Below, piece by piece: positions 1 to 9,144 of a DNA stretch of 64,000 nt. Where the stretch lies: NCBI GenBank assembly GCA_004551485.1, contig SBLD01000001.1, positions 502,938 to 566,937 of the forward strand. The letters run 5' to 3'. Below the pieces are notes generated by a model. That model saw only the letters and a program-made list of their open reading frames with translations, was not told where the DNA came from and searched no databases. The position numbers and the translations under genes are program-made. The first letter of the stretch is position 1, and each line of letters starts with the position of its first letter. This stretch comes from Billgrantia azerbaijanica (lineage in GTDB: Bacteria; Pseudomonadota; Gammaproteobacteria; Pseudomonadales; Halomonadaceae).

Positions 1-1
1 G

Positions 2-2140
2 CAAGTGTTCGCCGACGGCCCCCTGGCGCTGCGCGACCCCGGACTGCTGGTGCGCGGCGACGCCGCCGAAGTCTCGCTGGTGAGCGATGCGGCGAGCGTC
101 GACGCGGCCCACTACGTGATCCATGAGCAGCACCTGCGCGGCGATGCCCTGCGCCTGGCGCGCCTCGAGGATGGCCGCTACCGACTCACCTCGGCGAGCT
201 TCACCACCTGCGACCCGGGCGACACCCTGTGGCGGCTGGTGGGCGGCGACGTCGTGCTCGACCGAGAGAGCGGCTTCGGCACCGCGCGCCACGCGCGCCT
301 GGAGGTGGGGCGGGTGCCGGTCTTCTACTGGCCCTGGGTGCGCTTTCCCATCGACGACCGCCGCCACACCGGCTTCCTGTGGCCGGAACTCGGCGTCTCC
401 GGCGATGCGTTCGACTACGCCCAGCCGTTCTACTGGAACATCGCGCCCAACCACGACGCCACCGTCACCCCGCGCTGGATCAGCGACCGTGGCCTGCTGC
501 TGGGCGCCGAGTACCGCTACCTGTTTCCCACCGATCGCGGCCAGCTGGAGGGTGCCTTCCTGGCCGACGACGACGGTGGCAGCGATGGGCCCGGCGACCC
601 CTCGCGGCGCCACGCGGGCGAGGACCGCTGGTACCTCGACTACCGGCACAGCGGGCGCTTCGATGCGCGTACCCGCTATGACCTGCGCTACGGAGCCGCC
701 AGCGACGGTCGCTACTTCGATGACTTCGGCCGTCCGTTCGGTGAAGACCCCACGGCCATGCCGCGCCTGGCGCGCCTCGACTATCGCGGCAACCGCTGGC
801 ATCTCGAGGCGCGCGCCCAGGGCTTCCAGCGCCTCGACGACCCGCTGCTCGACCCCGACAAGCCGTTCTACCGCCTGCCCAGTCTCACTGCCGATGCGCG
901 CTGGTCGCAGCCGAGCGGCTTCTATCAGCAGTGGCGCTCCAATGCGACCTACTTCTGGCGCGACGTCGACGAGACACGCATTCCCCTGGAGCGCGAGGCC
1001 GCGGTCGGCAGCCGGTTGCACCTGGCGCCTGCTGCCGGCTGGCGCTTCGATGCCAGCTGGGGCCACCTCGAGCCGCGCCTGGAGTGGCTCGCCACCGCCT
1101 ACGACCTGGACTACGGCGAGCGCGACGTCGACCGTGACACCGCCCCGACCCGCGAGGTGCCGGTAAGCTCCATCGATGGTGGCCTGGTCTTCGAGCGCGA
1201 GCTGGCGCTCGGCGGGCGCGACTACCGACAGACGCTGGAGCCGCGCGTCAACTACACCTACGTGCCGGGGCGCGACCAGAGCGAGTTCCCCGACTTCGAC
1301 ACCAGCGAGCGCGCCTTCTCGTGGGGCCAGCTGTGGTCGCCGTACCGCTTCACCGGGGCCGACCGGGTCGGCGACCTCAACCGGCTGTCGCTGGGGGTCG
1401 ACTCGCGCCTGCTCGATGACGCCCGCGGGCGCGAGCGGCTGGCGCTGGGGATGGGGCAGGCGTTCTATTTCGACGACCGCCACGTCGACATGGACGGCGA
1501 CCCCGATACCCTGCCCACGCCGCCGGAGGCGGGCGGCGACTTCCAGCGCCACTACCGCGCCACCCGCGAGCGCTCGCCGCTGGTCACCCGCCTCGACTGG
1601 CAGATCACCGACGCCTGGCGCTCGCGCTGGCAGTGGCTCTACGACGACCACCTCGAGCGCACCGAACGCACCTCGCTGGACCTGCAATACCGCGCCGCGG
1701 CCGGCCACGTGGTGAACCTTGGCTACCGTTGGGAAATCCAAGGCTTCGACCCCTCGATCGAGCCGGGCGACGACGCCTTCCGCGACTTCGACCGCGAGGA
1801 GCTCGACCTGTCGTTCGCCTGGAAGGCGTCGTCGCAGCTGGATCTGGTCGGTCGCGCCCTCTACGACCGCACCAACGACCGATTCCTGGAGCAACTGGCG
1901 GGTGTGCAGTGGAACGACTGCTGCTATGGTCTGCAGTTGGTGTGGCGCAAGTGGATCGACGACAGCGATACGGCCCGGATCGAGGACGATACCACCGACC
2001 GGGGCGTGTTCCTGCGCTTCGTGTTCAAGGGCCTGGGGGGCGTCGGCAGCGATGCCGGCAGCTACTTCGAGCGGGCCGTACCCGGCTATCGCGCCACCGC
2101 CTTCGAGGCGGGCCCCGCCGACGGAAGACAACAGAGATGA
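2..2140 (+). CDS. lptD: LptD, LPS-assembly outer-membrane protein (5' end outside window)
   Basis: LptD is the beta-barrel of the LptDE translocon that inserts lipopolysaccharide into the outer leaflet. The frame is open from the left edge, so the signal peptide and the first part of the periplasmic jellyroll lie outside. The visible part starts in the jellyroll (HYVIHEQHLRGDAL), has the family signature VFYWPWVRFPIDDRR-TGFL, and continues into alternating aromatic/charged barrel strands. A Cys in TTCDPGD and the adjacent Cys-Cys pair (codons 1919-1924, NDCCYGLQL) match the cysteines that form the inter-domain disulfides needed for function in E. coli. Its stop overlaps an ATG (2137), but surA probably starts at 2158. 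The next gene, surA, encodes a chaperone of which LptD is a classical client. Confidence 0.95.
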   Translation, partial: QVFADGPLALRDPGLLVRGDAAEVSLVSDAASVDAAHYVIHEQHLRGDALRLARLEDGRYRLTSASFTTCDPGDTLWRLVGGDVVLDRESGFGTARHARLEVGRVPVFYWPWVRFPIDDRRHTGFLWPELGVSGDAFDYAQPFYWNIAPNHDATVTPRWISDRGLLLGAEYRYLFPTDRGQLEGAFLADDDGGSDGPGDPSRRHAGEDRWYLDYRHSGRFDARTRYDLRYGAASDGRYFDDFGRPFGEDPTAMPRLARLDYRGNRWHLEARAQGFQRLDDPLLDPDKPFYRLPSLTADARWSQPSGFYQQWRSNATYFWRDVDETRIPLEREAAVGSRLHLAPAAGWRFDASWGHLEPRLEWLATAYDLDYGERDVDRDTAPTREVPVSSIDGGLVFERELALGGRDYRQTLEPRVNYTYVPGRDQSEFPDFDTSERAFSWGQLWSPYRFTGADRVGDLNRLSLGVDSRLLDDARGRERLALGMGQAFYFDDRHVDMDGDPDTLPTPPEAGGDFQRHYRATRERSPLVTRLDWQITDAWRSRWQWLYDDHLERTERTSLDLQYRAAAGHVVNLGYRWEIQGFDPSIEPGDDAFRDFDREELDLSFAWKASSQLDLVGRALYDRTNDRFLEQLAGVQWNDCCYGLQLVWRKWIDDSDTARIEDDTTDRGVFLRFVFKGLGGVGSDAGSYFERAVPGYRATAFEAGPADGRQQR

Positions 2141-2157
2141 CGAGAGGACACAACGAC

Positions 2158-2829
2158 ATGCACTCCGTGCGAATCGCGGTGCTGGGCACGGCCCTGGCAC
2201 TGGCCATTGGCCTCGGCGCCGCGCCGCTTTACGCCCAGCAGGGCGAGTCCGACTTCGAGCCGGTGGCGCGCCAGTCGCTGGATCGCATCGTGGCGGTGGT
2301 CAACGACCGCGCCATCATGGCCAGCGAGCTGGAGGAGCGCGTGGAGCAGGCGCGCAGCCAGCTGGTCAGCAACCAGGTCGAGGTGCCGCCCGAGGCGTCG
2401 CTGCGCGAGCAGATGCTCGACCGCCTGATCGTCGAGGAGATCCAGCTGCAGCTGGCCGAGGAGGCCGGGCTGTCGATCGACGATACCCAGCTCAACCGCC
2501 AGGTGCGCGGCATCGCCGAGAGCAATGGCATGACGCTGGAGCAGTTCGCCGATGCCCTGGAGGCCGACGGCCTGAGTCTCGGCCAGGTGCGCGAGGAGGT
2601 GCGCCGCCAGTTGCTGCTGCGCGAGCTGCAGCAGCGCCGCGTGGGCAGCCGCGTCAACCTCAGCGAGCGCGAGGTGGAGCGCTTCATCGAACAGCAGGGC
2701 GGCAACATCAGCCGCGACCAGGCCAGCCAGGCGCTCTTCCAGCGCAAGGCCAACCAGGCCATGGAGGCGTGGATCCAGGAGATTCGCGCCGAAGCCTTCA
2801 TCGACAAGCGGCTCTCCGCGTCGCGCTGA
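2158..2829 (+). CDS. surA: SurA chaperone core lacking both parvulin domains
   Basis: SurA is a periplasmic chaperone for outer-membrane proteins. Residues 1-26 form a signal peptide (cleavage after LYA). Residues 35-180 match the SurA N-domain (DRIVAVVNDRAIMASEL, then LREQMLDRLIVEEIQLQLAEEAG). Residues 186-220 (QASQALFQRKANQAMEAWIQEIRAEAFI) match the C-terminal helix that packs on the N-domain. The two parvulin prolyl-isomerase domains, normally about 200 residues between these parts, are absent, so the product has 223 residues against about 430 in E. coli. The frame is intact with no stop scar. Start 2158 is chosen because GAGAGGA precedes it and a signal peptide follows; an ATG at 2137 overlapping the lptD stop is the alternative. 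The stop overlaps the pdxA start (TGATG). Confidence 0.85.
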   Translation: MHSVRIAVLGTALALAIGLGAAPLYAQQGESDFEPVARQSLDRIVAVVNDRAIMASELEERVEQARSQLVSNQVEVPPEASLREQMLDRLIVEEIQLQLAEEAGLSIDDTQLNRQVRGIAESNGMTLEQFADALEADGLSLGQVREEVRRQLLLRELQQRRVGSRVNLSEREVERFIEQQGGNISRDQASQALFQRKANQAMEAWIQEIRAEAFIDKRLSASR

Positions 2830-3884
2830 TGGCAAGGCCAGCGGATCCCGTACTGGCGCTGACCACCGGCGAGCCGGCGGGCATCGGCCCGGAGCTCGTC
2901 GTGGCGCTCGCCGCGGCCGGCGAGCTGCCGGCGGGCACGGTGGCCGTCGGCGATCCGGCGCTGCTCGCCGAGCGGGCGGCCGGCCTCGGCGTGCCGCTCA
3001 CCCTGCATGAGCTGGCGCCGGGCGAGGCGCCGTCGGCGCAGGCATCCGGCGAACTGCCGGTATGGCCGGTGGCGCTGCGGGTGCCGAGCCGTCCCGGCAC
3101 GCTGGCCGTGGCCAATGCCGCCTACGTGCTCGAGACCCTCGACGTGGCCATCCGGACCTGTCGCGACGGCCACGCCGACGGCGTGGTCACCGCGCCGCTG
3201 CACAAGGGGGTGATCATCGAGGCGGGGCACACGGGGTTTCGCGGCCACACCGAGTACCTGCGCGACGCCTGCGGCGTCGACGAGGTGGTGATGATGCTCG
3301 CCACCGACCGCGCCCTGCACGCCTGCGAGGCGGGCTGGCAGGGCGGCGGCGCGCTGCGCGTGGCGCTCGCCACCACCCACCTGCCGTTGCGCGAGGTGGC
3401 CGATGCCGTCACCGCGCCGCGGCTCGAACGGGTCCTGCGCGTGTTGCACGCCGACCTGACGCGCTGGTTCGGCGTGGCGTGTCCGCGCATCGCCGTGAGC
3501 GGCCTCAACCCCCACGCCGGCGAGGGAGGGCACCTGGGCTTTGAAGAGCGCGACGTGATCGTCCCGGTGCTCGAGGCGCTGCGCCGCGAGGGTTTCACCC
3601 TTGACGGGCCGCTGCCGGCCGATACCCTGTTCACTCCGCGCCACCTGGCCGGGGTCGACGCCGTGCTGGCCATGTATCACGACCAGGGGCTGCCCGTGCT
3701 CAAGTACGCCGGCTTTGGCCGTGCCGCCAACATCACCCTGGGCCTGCCGTTTCCCCGCACCTCGGTGGACCACGGGACCGCCCTCGACCTGGCCGGCCGC
3801 GGGGTGGCCGACCCGGGCAGTCTGCGCGTCGCCACGGCGCTGGCCGCCGATATGGCAAGCCGTGGGGCTTGCCGGCCAACCTGA
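2829..3884 (+). CDS. pdxA: 4-hydroxythreonine-4-phosphate dehydrogenase
   Basis: PdxA oxidises 4-phosphohydroxy-L-threonine with NAD in the DXP-dependent pathway to pyridoxal 5'-phosphate; it acts in the cytoplasm. The 351-residue protein has the N-terminal TTGEPAGIGPELV motif. The three metal-binding histidine contexts of the family are present: GFRGHTEYL, ATTHLPL and MYHDQGLPVLK. NITLGLPFPRTSVDHGTA is the conserved C-terminal block. The ATG overlaps the surA stop (TGATG), indicating translational coupling in the lptD-surA-pdxA-rsmA-apaG-apaH order known from many gammaproteobacteria. Its length is slightly above the E. coli protein (about 330). Confidence 0.96.
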   Translation: MARPADPVLALTTGEPAGIGPELVVALAAAGELPAGTVAVGDPALLAERAAGLGVPLTLHELAPGEAPSAQASGELPVWPVALRVPSRPGTLAVANAAYVLETLDVAIRTCRDGHADGVVTAPLHKGVIIEAGHTGFRGHTEYLRDACGVDEVVMMLATDRALHACEAGWQGGGALRVALATTHLPLREVADAVTAPRLERVLRVLHADLTRWFGVACPRIAVSGLNPHAGEGGHLGFEERDVIVPVLEALRREGFTLDGPLPADTLFTPRHLAGVDAVLAMYHDQGLPVLKYAGFGRAANITLGLPFPRTSVDHGTALDLAGRGVADPGSLRVATALAADMASRGACRPT

Positions 3885-3934
3885 GCAGCCCCGCATCAGC
3901 GGCAATGCGACTACCGATAGAAGGACGATCCTGA

Positions 3935-4747
3935 ATGGCATCCCGCCCGCCGGCCCATCGCGCCCGCAAGCGCTTCGGCCAGAATTTCCTGCGTGACCCC
4001 GGCATCATCGCGCGCCTCGTGCGCGCCATCGCTCCCCGGCCGGGCGAGCGGCTGATCGAGATCGGGCCCGGCCAGGGTGCCCTGACCGAACCGCTGCTCG
4101 AGGCGGCCGGCGGCCGCCTCGAGGTGATCGAGCTCGACCGCGACCTGGTGCCGGGGCTGCGCGTGCAGTTCTTCGCCTACCCGGACTTCGTCGTCCACGA
4201 GGCCGATGCGCTGACCTTCGACTTCCGCGCCCTGCGCGGCGACGGCGCGCCGCTGCGCGTGGTGGGCAACCTGCCCTACAATATCTCCACGCCCCTGATC
4301 GGCCACCTGCTCGAGGCGGGGGACGCCATCGCCGACATGCACTTCATGCTGCAGAAGGAGGTGGTCGAGCGGCTCGCCGCCGAGCCCGGCGGCGCCGACT
4401 GGGGGCGGCTGTCGGTGATGGCCCAGTACCGCTGCGCCGTCGAGTCGCTGTTCACGGTGCCGCCGGAGGCCTTCGTGCCGCGTCCCAAGGTCGACTCCGC
4501 CATCGTGCGCCTCACGCCGTACGCCGCGCCGCCTTTTCCGGCGCGCGACGAGGCGCTGCTCTTCGACCTGGTGCGCCAGGCCTTCGGCCAGCGGCGCAAG
4601 ACGCTGCGCAACAACCTCAAGGGGCGTATCGGCGGCGAGGCGCTCGAGGCGCTGGGCATCGACCCCAGGCGCCGGCCGCAGACCCTGTCGGTGGAGGAGT
4701 TCGTGCGCATTGCCAACCACCTGGCCAGCGAGGAGGCAACGCCATGA
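3935..4747 (+). CDS. rsmA: 16S rRNA (adenine1518/1519-N6)-dimethyltransferase
   Basis: RsmA (KsgA) dimethylates two adjacent adenosines in helix 45 of 16S rRNA using S-adenosylmethionine and acts as a late 30S checkpoint. The 270-residue product shows the family start KRFGQNFL, the SAM-binding loop EIGPGQGALT (residues 42-51) and the catalytic NLPYNISTPL motif. FGQRRKTLRNNL lies in the C-terminal domain. An AAGGA sequence precedes the ATG. The stop overlaps the apaG start by ATGA. Confidence 0.97.
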   Translation: MASRPPAHRARKRFGQNFLRDPGIIARLVRAIAPRPGERLIEIGPGQGALTEPLLEAAGGRLEVIELDRDLVPGLRVQFFAYPDFVVHEADALTFDFRALRGDGAPLRVVGNLPYNISTPLIGHLLEAGDAIADMHFMLQKEVVERLAAEPGGADWGRLSVMAQYRCAVESLFTVPPEAFVPRPKVDSAIVRLTPYAAPPFPARDEALLFDLVRQAFGQRRKTLRNNLKGRIGGEALEALGIDPRRRPQTLSVEEFVRIANHLASEEATP

Positions 4748-5157
4748 CCCGGGCATCCGAGGCTCACTCAGCCGAAACGTTGCCGGCCAGCGACGTGCAC
4801 ATCGACGTGGAGCCGGCCTACCGCGAGGAGGAGTCCTCGCGCAACGAATCGCGCTTCGTCTTCAGCTACACCGTGACGATCCACAACCACTCCACGCGCA
4901 GCCTGCAACTGCTGGCACGCCACTGGAAGATCACCCAGGGCAGCGGCCAGGTGCAGGAAGTGCGCGGCAAGGGCGTCGTCGGCCAGCAGCCGATGATCGG
5001 CCCGGGCCAGACGTTCCGCTATACCAGCCGCGCCATCCTCGATGCCCCCGTGGGGGTGATGGAGGGGGAGTACACCTGCGTGGACACGGTCAGCCAACGC
5101 CCCTTCGAGGTGCCCATTCCGCCCTTCCGGCTGGCCGGCCCCAACCAGGTGCATTGA
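4744..5157 (+). CDS. apaG: ApaG (DUF525) protein
   Basis: A 137-residue ApaG domain protein with an immunoglobulin-like fold. The conserved core is visible: [40 protein letters not shown] and MEGEYTCVD, ending in the family's IPPFRLAGP-type tail. The biochemical role is not settled in bacteria; the name reflects its linkage to apaH, which follows 25 bases downstream. The start overlaps the rsmA stop (ATGA). Confidence 0.95.
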   Translation: MTRASEAHSAETLPASDVHIDVEPAYREEESSRNESRFVFSYTVTIHNHSTRSLQLLARHWKITQGSGQVQEVRGKGVVGQQPMIGPGQTFRYTSRAILDAPVGVMEGEYTCVDTVSQRPFEVPIPPFRLAGPNQVH

Positions 5158-5182
5158 CGACGACAGGGAACAGGGAGAGGCC

Positions 5183-6010
5183 ATGACCACCTATGCCATC
5201 GGCGACCTGCAGGGCTGCCACGCCGAATTCGTCGCCCTGCTCGAGCGGATCGACTTCGACCCGCGCCGCGACCGGCTGTGGCTGGTGGGCGACCTGGTCA
5301 ACCGCGGCCCGGCCTCGCTCGACTGCCTGCGCGAGCTGCGCGCCCTGGGCAATGCGGCGGTCGCGGTGCTCGGCAATCACGACCTGCACCTGCTGGCCGT
5401 GGCGCGCGGCGGGGCGAGGTCGAACCGCAAGGACACCCTGGCGGCGATTCTCGAGGCGCCGGACCGCGAGGTGCTGCTCGACTGGCTGCAGGCCTGCCCG
5501 CTGCTGGTGCGCCACGGCGACGCCGTCATGAGTCACGCCGGGCTGCTGCCGCAGTGGTCGCTGGCCAAGGCCGAGGGGCTGGCGCGCGAGGTCGAGGCGC
5601 GGCTCGCCAGCGAGCGGGTCGGCGCCTTCCTCGAGCGGATGTACGGCAACACGCCGCCCTGCTGGCGCGACGACCTGGACGGCAGCGACCGCCTGCGCGT
5701 CATCGTCAATGCCTTCACCCGCATGCGCTTCATCGATGCCGAGGGGTGTCTCGACTTCACCGCCAAGACGGGCCTCGACAGCGCCCCGCCGGGCTTTGCC
5801 CCGTGGTTCCAGTTCCCGCGCGACGACGACCCGCGCGTGATCTTCGGTCACTGGGCGGCGCTCTCGGGGGCGACCCCGGGCGCGCGGATACGTGCCGAGG
5901 CGCTGGACACCGGCTGCGTGTGGGGCGGTGCCCTCACCGCCCTGAACCTCGACAGCGGCGAGCGGGTCAGCGTGCCCAGCCGCCGGCGGGACCGAGAGCA
6001 CCATGGCTGA
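5183..6010 (+). CDS. apaH: Bis(5'-nucleosyl)-tetraphosphatase, symmetrical
   Basis: ApaH hydrolyses Ap4A to two ADP and also removes Np4 caps from RNA in E. coli. The 275-residue protein has the metallophosphoesterase signature in order: [21 protein letters not shown] and [21 protein letters not shown] and IFGHWAAL supply further metal ligands. A GGGAGAGGCC sequence lies just before the ATG. The stop overlaps the cca start by 8 bases. Confidence 0.96.
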   Translation: MTTYAIGDLQGCHAEFVALLERIDFDPRRDRLWLVGDLVNRGPASLDCLRELRALGNAAVAVLGNHDLHLLAVARGGARSNRKDTLAAILEAPDREVLLDWLQACPLLVRHGDAVMSHAGLLPQWSLAKAEGLAREVEARLASERVGAFLERMYGNTPPCWRDDLDGSDRLRVIVNAFTRMRFIDAEGCLDFTAKTGLDSAPPGFAPWFQFPRDDDPRVIFGHWAALSGATPGARIRAEALDTGCVWGGALTALNLDSGERVSVPSRRRDREHHG

Positions 6011-7142
6011 CCCGCGTGACCCGGCCGTCGAGGGCCTTGCCGTCTACCGCGTGGGCGGCGCCGTGCGCGACGCTCGCCTCGGCTGGCCGGTGACCGACAC
6101 CGACTGGGTGGTGGTGGGCGCCACGCCCGCGGCGATGCGCCGGCGCGGCTTCAAGCCGGTGGGGCGCGACTTCCCCGTCTTCCTGCACCCCGAGACCCAC
6201 GAGGAGTACGCCCTGGCGCGTACCGAGCGCAAGTCGGGTCACGGCTACACCGGGTTCACCGTGCACGCGAGCCCCGACGTCACCCTGGAGGAGGACTTGG
6301 CGCGGCGCGACCTGACGATCAACGCCATGGCCGAGACCCCGGAAGGCGAGCTGGTCGACCCCCACGGCGGGCTCGCCGACCTGGAGGCACGCACCCTGCG
6401 CCACGTCTCGCCGGCCTTCGTCGAGGACCCGCTGCGCGTGCTGCGCACGGCGCGCTTCCTGGCCCGCTACGCGCACCTCGGCTTCGCCATCGCCGAAGAG
6501 ACCCGGGCGCTGATGCGCCAGTTGGCCGAGAGTGGCGAGCTCGCCCACCTGGTGGCCGAGCGGGTGTGGACGGAGACTGAAAAGGCGCTCGCCGAGCCGA
6601 CGCCGGCGGCTTACTTCCACGCCCTGCAGGGGTGCGGGGCACTGGCCGTGCTGTGGCCGGAGCTGGCCGCGGACGAGGCCGCCCTGGCGGCGGCTCTGGC
6701 GCGCCTCGACCGCCTGCCCGCCTCGCTGGAAGCGCGCGAGTGTCCGCGCTGGCGCTGGGCGCGGCTGATGGAGCACCTCGACGAGGCGGCCCGCGAGGCC
6801 ATCGCCGAGCGGCTGCGGGTGCCGCGCGTCTATCGCGACCGGGCCCGCCAGGCGGCGCTGACGCGGCGGCTGTGGCGGTGCGATGATCCCGACGCCGAGG
6901 CGGTGCAGGCGTGGCTCGATGGCATCGATGCCTGGCGGCGCCCCGAGCGGGTCGCGCCGCTGCTGGCGCTGGTGGCCTGCGAGCGCCCGGCGCTGGCCGC
7001 CCCCCTGGCGGCGGCCTGGGAGGCCGCGGCGCAGGTCGCGCCGCGTACGCTGATGGCGGAAGGCTTCAAGGGGCGCGCCCTGGGCGCGGAACTCGCCCGG
7101 CGGCGCCGGGCGAGTCTGGCGCAGGTGCTGGAAGAGCGCTGA
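6003..7142 (+). CDS. cca: CCA tRNA nucleotidyltransferase without HD domain
   Basis: Adds or repairs the 3' CCA of tRNAs from CTP and ATP. The head domain of class II enzymes is complete: [15 protein letters not shown], the metal-binding pair in [23 protein letters not shown] and [30 protein letters not shown] then lies in the RNA-binding neck. In E. coli the C-terminal half contains a metal-dependent HD phosphohydrolase domain. Here residues about 215-330 have no HD motif, and the Ala/Arg-rich stretch resumes homology at [13 protein letters not shown] and [13 protein letters not shown]. At 379 residues it is about 30 shorter than E. coli Cca. The gene is translationally coupled to apaH. Confidence 0.93.
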   Translation: MADPRDPAVEGLAVYRVGGAVRDARLGWPVTDTDWVVVGATPAAMRRRGFKPVGRDFPVFLHPETHEEYALARTERKSGHGYTGFTVHASPDVTLEEDLARRDLTINAMAETPEGELVDPHGGLADLEARTLRHVSPAFVEDPLRVLRTARFLARYAHLGFAIAEETRALMRQLAESGELAHLVAERVWTETEKALAEPTPAAYFHALQGCGALAVLWPELAADEAALAAALARLDRLPASLEARECPRWRWARLMEHLDEAAREAIAERLRVPRVYRDRARQAALTRRLWRCDDPDAEAVQAWLDGIDAWRRPERVAPLLALVACERPALAAPLAAAWEAAAQVAPRTLMAEGFKGRALGAELARRRRASLAQVLEER

Positions 7143-7144
7143 GC

Positions 7145-8074
7145 TCAGCCGTCGGCGTTGATGCGCGCGATGATCGCCTCGAGCGTTGCCTCTGCCGTGT
7201 CGTTGGCGATCTGGCAGGTGCCGGCATTGAGGTGGCCGCCGCCGCCGTAGTCGAGACACAGCTCGCCGATGTTGGTGCGGCTCGAGCGATCGAGGATCGA
7301 CTTGCCGATGGCGAAGACCGTGTTCTGCCGCTTGAGGCCCCACATCACGTGGATGGAGATATTGCACTCGGGATAGAGCGCGTAGATCACGAAGCGGTTG
7401 GTGGCCCAGATGGTCTCCTCGTCGCGCAGGTCGAGCACCACCAGGTTGCCGTGCTCCCGGGCACAGCGGCGGATCTGCTCGTGCGCCTTGTCGCTGTGCG
7501 CCTGGTAGAGGTCGATGCGCTCGCGCACGTCAGGGAGCTCGAGGATCTCCTCGATGCTGTGCTCGCGACAGTAGTCGATCAGCTTCATCATCAGCTGATA
7601 GTTGGAGATGCGGAAGTCGCGGAAACGCCCGAGCCCGGTGCGTGCGTCCATGATGAAGTTGAGCAGCACCCAGCCTTGCGGGTCGAGGATCTCCTCCTTG
7701 CTGAACTGGGCGGAGTCGCCCTTGTCGACGGCCGCCATCATGTCGTCCCAGCGCGCGGGGAAGGCGCCGTGCCCGCCGTAGTGGCGCCACAGCACCCGCG
7801 CGGCGGAGGGCGCCTCGGCGTCGATGATGTGGTTGTCGGCACGCCCCGCGTTGCGTAGCGTTTCGCTCAGGTGGTGGTCGAAGGCGAGGTGGCAGCCGGG
7901 CACGTAGGGCAGGTTGGTGGTGATGTCGCGGTCGCTGATCGCGATCTTGCCGTCCTGCATGTCCTTGGGGTGCACGAAGAGGATATCGTCGATCATCCCC
8001 AGGTGCTTGAGCAGTGCCCCGCACACCAGACCATCGAAATCGCTGCGCGTGACCAGGCGGAATGTGGCAGTCAT
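7145..8074 (-). CDS. DHH-family phosphoesterase (exopolyphosphatase-like)
   Basis: A 309-residue cytoplasmic member of the DHH/DHHA1 phosphoesterase superfamily, whose members hydrolyse oligonucleotides, cyclic dinucleotide products or polyphosphate. Visible motifs are the N-terminal aspartates in TRSDFDGLVCGALL, the signature FDHHLSE (about residue 67), a further Asp in AAVDKGDSAQF, and the C-terminal DHHA1 glycine loop YGGGGHLNAGTCQ. The exact substrate cannot be read from the sequence. It is convergent with cca, with 2 bases between the stops, and lies downstream of folB-folK on the same strand. Confidence 0.85.
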   Translation of the reverse strand: MTATFRLVTRSDFDGLVCGALLKHLGMIDDILFVHPKDMQDGKIAISDRDITTNLPYVPGCHLAFDHHLSETLRNAGRADNHIIDAEAPSAARVLWRHYGGHGAFPARWDDMMAAVDKGDSAQFSKEEILDPQGWVLLNFIMDARTGLGRFRDFRISNYQLMMKLIDYCREHSIEEILELPDVRERIDLYQAHSDKAHEQIRRCAREHGNLVVLDLRDEETIWATNRFVIYALYPECNISIHVMWGLKRQNTVFAIGKSILDRSSRTNIGELCLDYGGGGHLNAGTCQIANDTAEATLEAIIARINADG

Positions 8075-8137
8075 GTCGTCTCCTTGTGGTGTCCCTGCGT
8101 GATGCTCCTGTTCCCTGTGCGGGCCGCGACCGTGGCG

Positions 8138-8647
8138 CTACGGCGCGCCGTGCGGCTCCCAGGGGAAATCGATGGGCCAGAGGTGCTGGTCGCGGGCATC
8201 GAAGGCCGCCCACAGCTCGGCATAGGTGCGTCCGTCGCGCGGATGGGCCGTGTCGGGCAGCAGTTCGGCGAGGGGCTGGAGCACGAAGGCGTGGTGAACG
8301 ATCTCGTCGCGGGGCAGGGCGACGCCGTCGTGCACGCCGCTGAGCTCGCCCACTGTCAGCAGGTCGATGTCCAGGGTGCGCGGGCTGAACTTGGGGCTGT
8401 CGGGGCGACGGCCGTGGGCGGCCTCGAGGCGCTTGCACCAGGCCTGCAGCTCGCCCACCGTCCAGTCGCTCTCGAACGCCACCACCAGGTTGTAGAAGTT
8501 GCGGCCGTCCTCGAAGCCCACCGGCTCGCTCTCGAAGACTCGCGACACCCGCAGCCGGCCGAAGGTCGCGGCGAGGGCGTCCAGGCAGCCGCGCAGGTGG
8601 CGATCGCGCTCGATGTTGCTGCCGAGGCTGACGCTGATCAGGCGCAT
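8138..8647 (-). CDS. folK: 2-amino-4-hydroxy-6-hydroxymethyldihydropteridine diphosphokinase
   Basis: FolK transfers pyrophosphate from ATP to 6-hydroxymethyl-dihydropterin in folate synthesis. The 169-residue product begins MRLISVSLGSNIERDRHL and has the substrate-binding stretch FYNLVVAFES. The metal-binding signature FSPRTLDIDLLTVGEL and the conserved LPRDEIVHHAFVLQPLAEL follow. The start at 8647 overlaps the end of folB by 10 bases, so the two consecutive pathway steps are translationally coupled. Confidence 0.95.
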   Translation of the reverse strand: MRLISVSLGSNIERDRHLRGCLDALAATFGRLRVSRVFESEPVGFEDGRNFYNLVVAFESDWTVGELQAWCKRLEAAHGRRPDSPKFSPRTLDIDLLTVGELSGVHDGVALPRDEIVHHAFVLQPLAELLPDTAHPRDGRTYAELWAAFDARDQHLWPIDFPWEPHGAP

Positions 8648-9012
8648 CCGTTGCCCTCCGGGCGCGTGCCGCGCTCGATGCGCACGCCCACGGCGGACGC
8701 CGCCGGCACGGCGCCGGGCTTGCGCACGGTGAGGCGCAGCCAGGCGATGGCGAACTCGTCGCGCAGCACGGTGGCGAGACGCTCGGCGAAGGTCTCCACC
8801 AGGGCGAAGTCGTGCTCCGCGGCGAAGCGGGCGATGCGTTCGCTGATGGCGGCGTAGTCCAGTGTTAGGGCGAGGTCGTCCCCCGCGGCGGCTGGGCGGA
8901 TGTCGGTGGCGAGCTCCAGGTCGAGCAGCAGGCGCTGGGTGACGCTGCGTTCCCAATCGTAGACGCCGATCACGGTATCGACGCCGAGTGACTCGATCAG
9001 TACACGATCCAT
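8638..9012 (-). CDS. folB: Dihydroneopterin aldolase
   Basis: FolB converts dihydroneopterin to 6-hydroxymethyl-dihydropterin and glycolaldehyde, the step before FolK. Start 9012 gives MDRVLIESLGVDTVIGVYDWER, the classic family N-terminus; an upstream in-frame ATG at 9036 would add eight atypical residues. The catalytic-site region DYAAISERIARF and the motif LVETFAERLATVL are present, and the C-terminal strand LRLTVRKPGAV is typical. The product has 124 residues. It is divergent from plsY, with about 130 bases between the starts. Confidence 0.94.
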   Translation of the reverse strand: MDRVLIESLGVDTVIGVYDWERSVTQRLLLDLELATDIRPAAAGDDLALTLDYAAISERIARFAAEHDFALVETFAERLATVLRDEFAIAWLRLTVRKPGAVPAASAVGVRIERGTRPEGNGCA

Positions 9013-9144
9013 TCTGGGCGTTCCGGGGCAGGGCAAGGGTTGGTCGCCGATTGTACGTGACGTGCCAGGCGGATGACAGCCGCGCTATCCGGCGGATGCC
9101 GGGGGTGGCAGAATGCAGGCGGAGAGGCAAGGGAGCGAATCCGG

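Noticed and set aside
2137-2139. ATG overlapping the lptD stop as the surA start
   Set aside because: Possible, but the ATG at 2158 has a better ribosome binding site and begins a normal signal peptide; used only as an alternative.
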